Positions 63,597-64,000 of a stretch of DNA of 64,000 bases are shown piece by piece. Numbering within the stretch: the stretch's first letter is position 1; every line of letters starts with the position of its first letter. The stretch is from Vigna angularis (lineage: Eukaryota > Streptophyta > Magnoliopsida > Fabales > Fabaceae). The position numbers were made by a program, and so were the translations under genes. The notes below the pieces were generated by a model. It was not told where the DNA came from. It did no database searches and saw only the letters and a list, made by a program, of their open reading frames with translations. The stretch lies in the NCBI RefSeq assembly GCF_016808095.1, contig NC_068975.1, positions 34,328,001 through 34,392,000 on the forward strand. The letters are read 5' to 3'.

Positions 63597-64000
63597 TTCA
63601 AAGTAAAATCGCTCATAAATTTGAAAAAAAAAATATATCTACATACTTTTATCTTTTTATAATAGTATCTTTGAATCTATTTTTTAAAAACATATATAGT
63701 TTTTTTTTAATCTTGTATTTTGTTGATCAATTTAAGGTACCATTTTCAGATCTTGATGTTTAAAAATTAGAAATAATTTAATTGATCAAATAGTGCCGGA
63801 AAGACCTAAGATACTTATTTTTACAAATAGGTTCAGCTTGATACCCAATGATCATTATGATTTTATTTTATTTAGTGAGATTAAATGTGTAAAAAAAATA
63901 GAAATATTTTGGTCCACCTTGTTTTTTATGTCCTTTTTCATTTGTATTTTTTCTGGATTTAGAATAATTCATGGATTTTTTTTCATGTTTTTGGATTGGG

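Noticed and set aside
1..64000. CRISPR arrays, rRNA or tRNA genes, bacterial operons
   Set aside because: No spaced identical repeats of CRISPR type, no tRNA B-box with cloverleaf context and no rRNA core were seen. The DNA is plant nuclear in style.

Overview
The window is plant nuclear DNA. It is very AT-rich and gene-poor, has GT-AG introns, polypyrimidine 5' UTRs, many (AT)n microsatellites, and several plant transposon types (Mutator-like, CACTA-like, Ty3-type solo LTRs, TRIMs, a copia fossil). The terminal-repeat retrotransposons in miniature and the protein families suggest a legume, probably a phaseoloid such as Vigna or Phaseolus. That placement is inference; no marker gene fixes the species.

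I support four protein-coding genes. (1) A trihelix transcription factor of the ASIL/ENAP type lies on the + strand from 8171. It has one large coding exon and, by my splice model, a 14-nt terminal coding exon about 3.9 kb downstream. (2) An intronless ALOG-domain (LSH/G1) nuclear regulator lies on the - strand at 19555-20106. (3) and (4) are a tandem pair of TRICHOME BIREFRINGENCE-LIKE polysaccharide O-acetyltransferases on the + strand (53313-54657 and 61595-63541). Each has two exons split by a phase-0 intron at the same codon boundary, just after the GDS block. The first two genes are nuclear regulators. The other two are Golgi cell-wall acetylation enzymes. I see no functional cluster beyond the TBL duplication.

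Layout: 1-2.5 kb has no gene. 2.6-3.7 kb is a Pack-MULE-like element with long inverted repeats and an enclosed exon-like segment. 7.4-13 kb is the trihelix gene. 13-19 kb is AT-rich spacer. 19.3-20.4 kb is the ALOG gene with its promoter. 23.2-28.6 kb holds two related solo LTRs in opposite orientation, each with a perfect 5-bp target duplication. 30.8-31.7 kb carries repeat fragments. 35.3-36.7 kb is a non-autonomous CACTA-like element made of CCGCGGTT/AACCGCGG hairpins, with a 62-bp tandem array and an internal gene-like segment. 37.6-38.6 kb looks like a decayed element of the same design. 43.5-44.4 kb is an odd, less AT-rich, quasi-repetitive tract. 46-51 kb carries three TRIM-type remnants. 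53.3-63.5 kb is the TBL pair, separated by a copia fossil, another TRIM and simple repeats.

The most unusual structures are the inverted pair of CGTTCG-rich/ACGCGT-rich solo LTRs and the hairpin-phrase CACTA element. Both are transposon-derived. I found no evidence of a new enzymatic or defence system.
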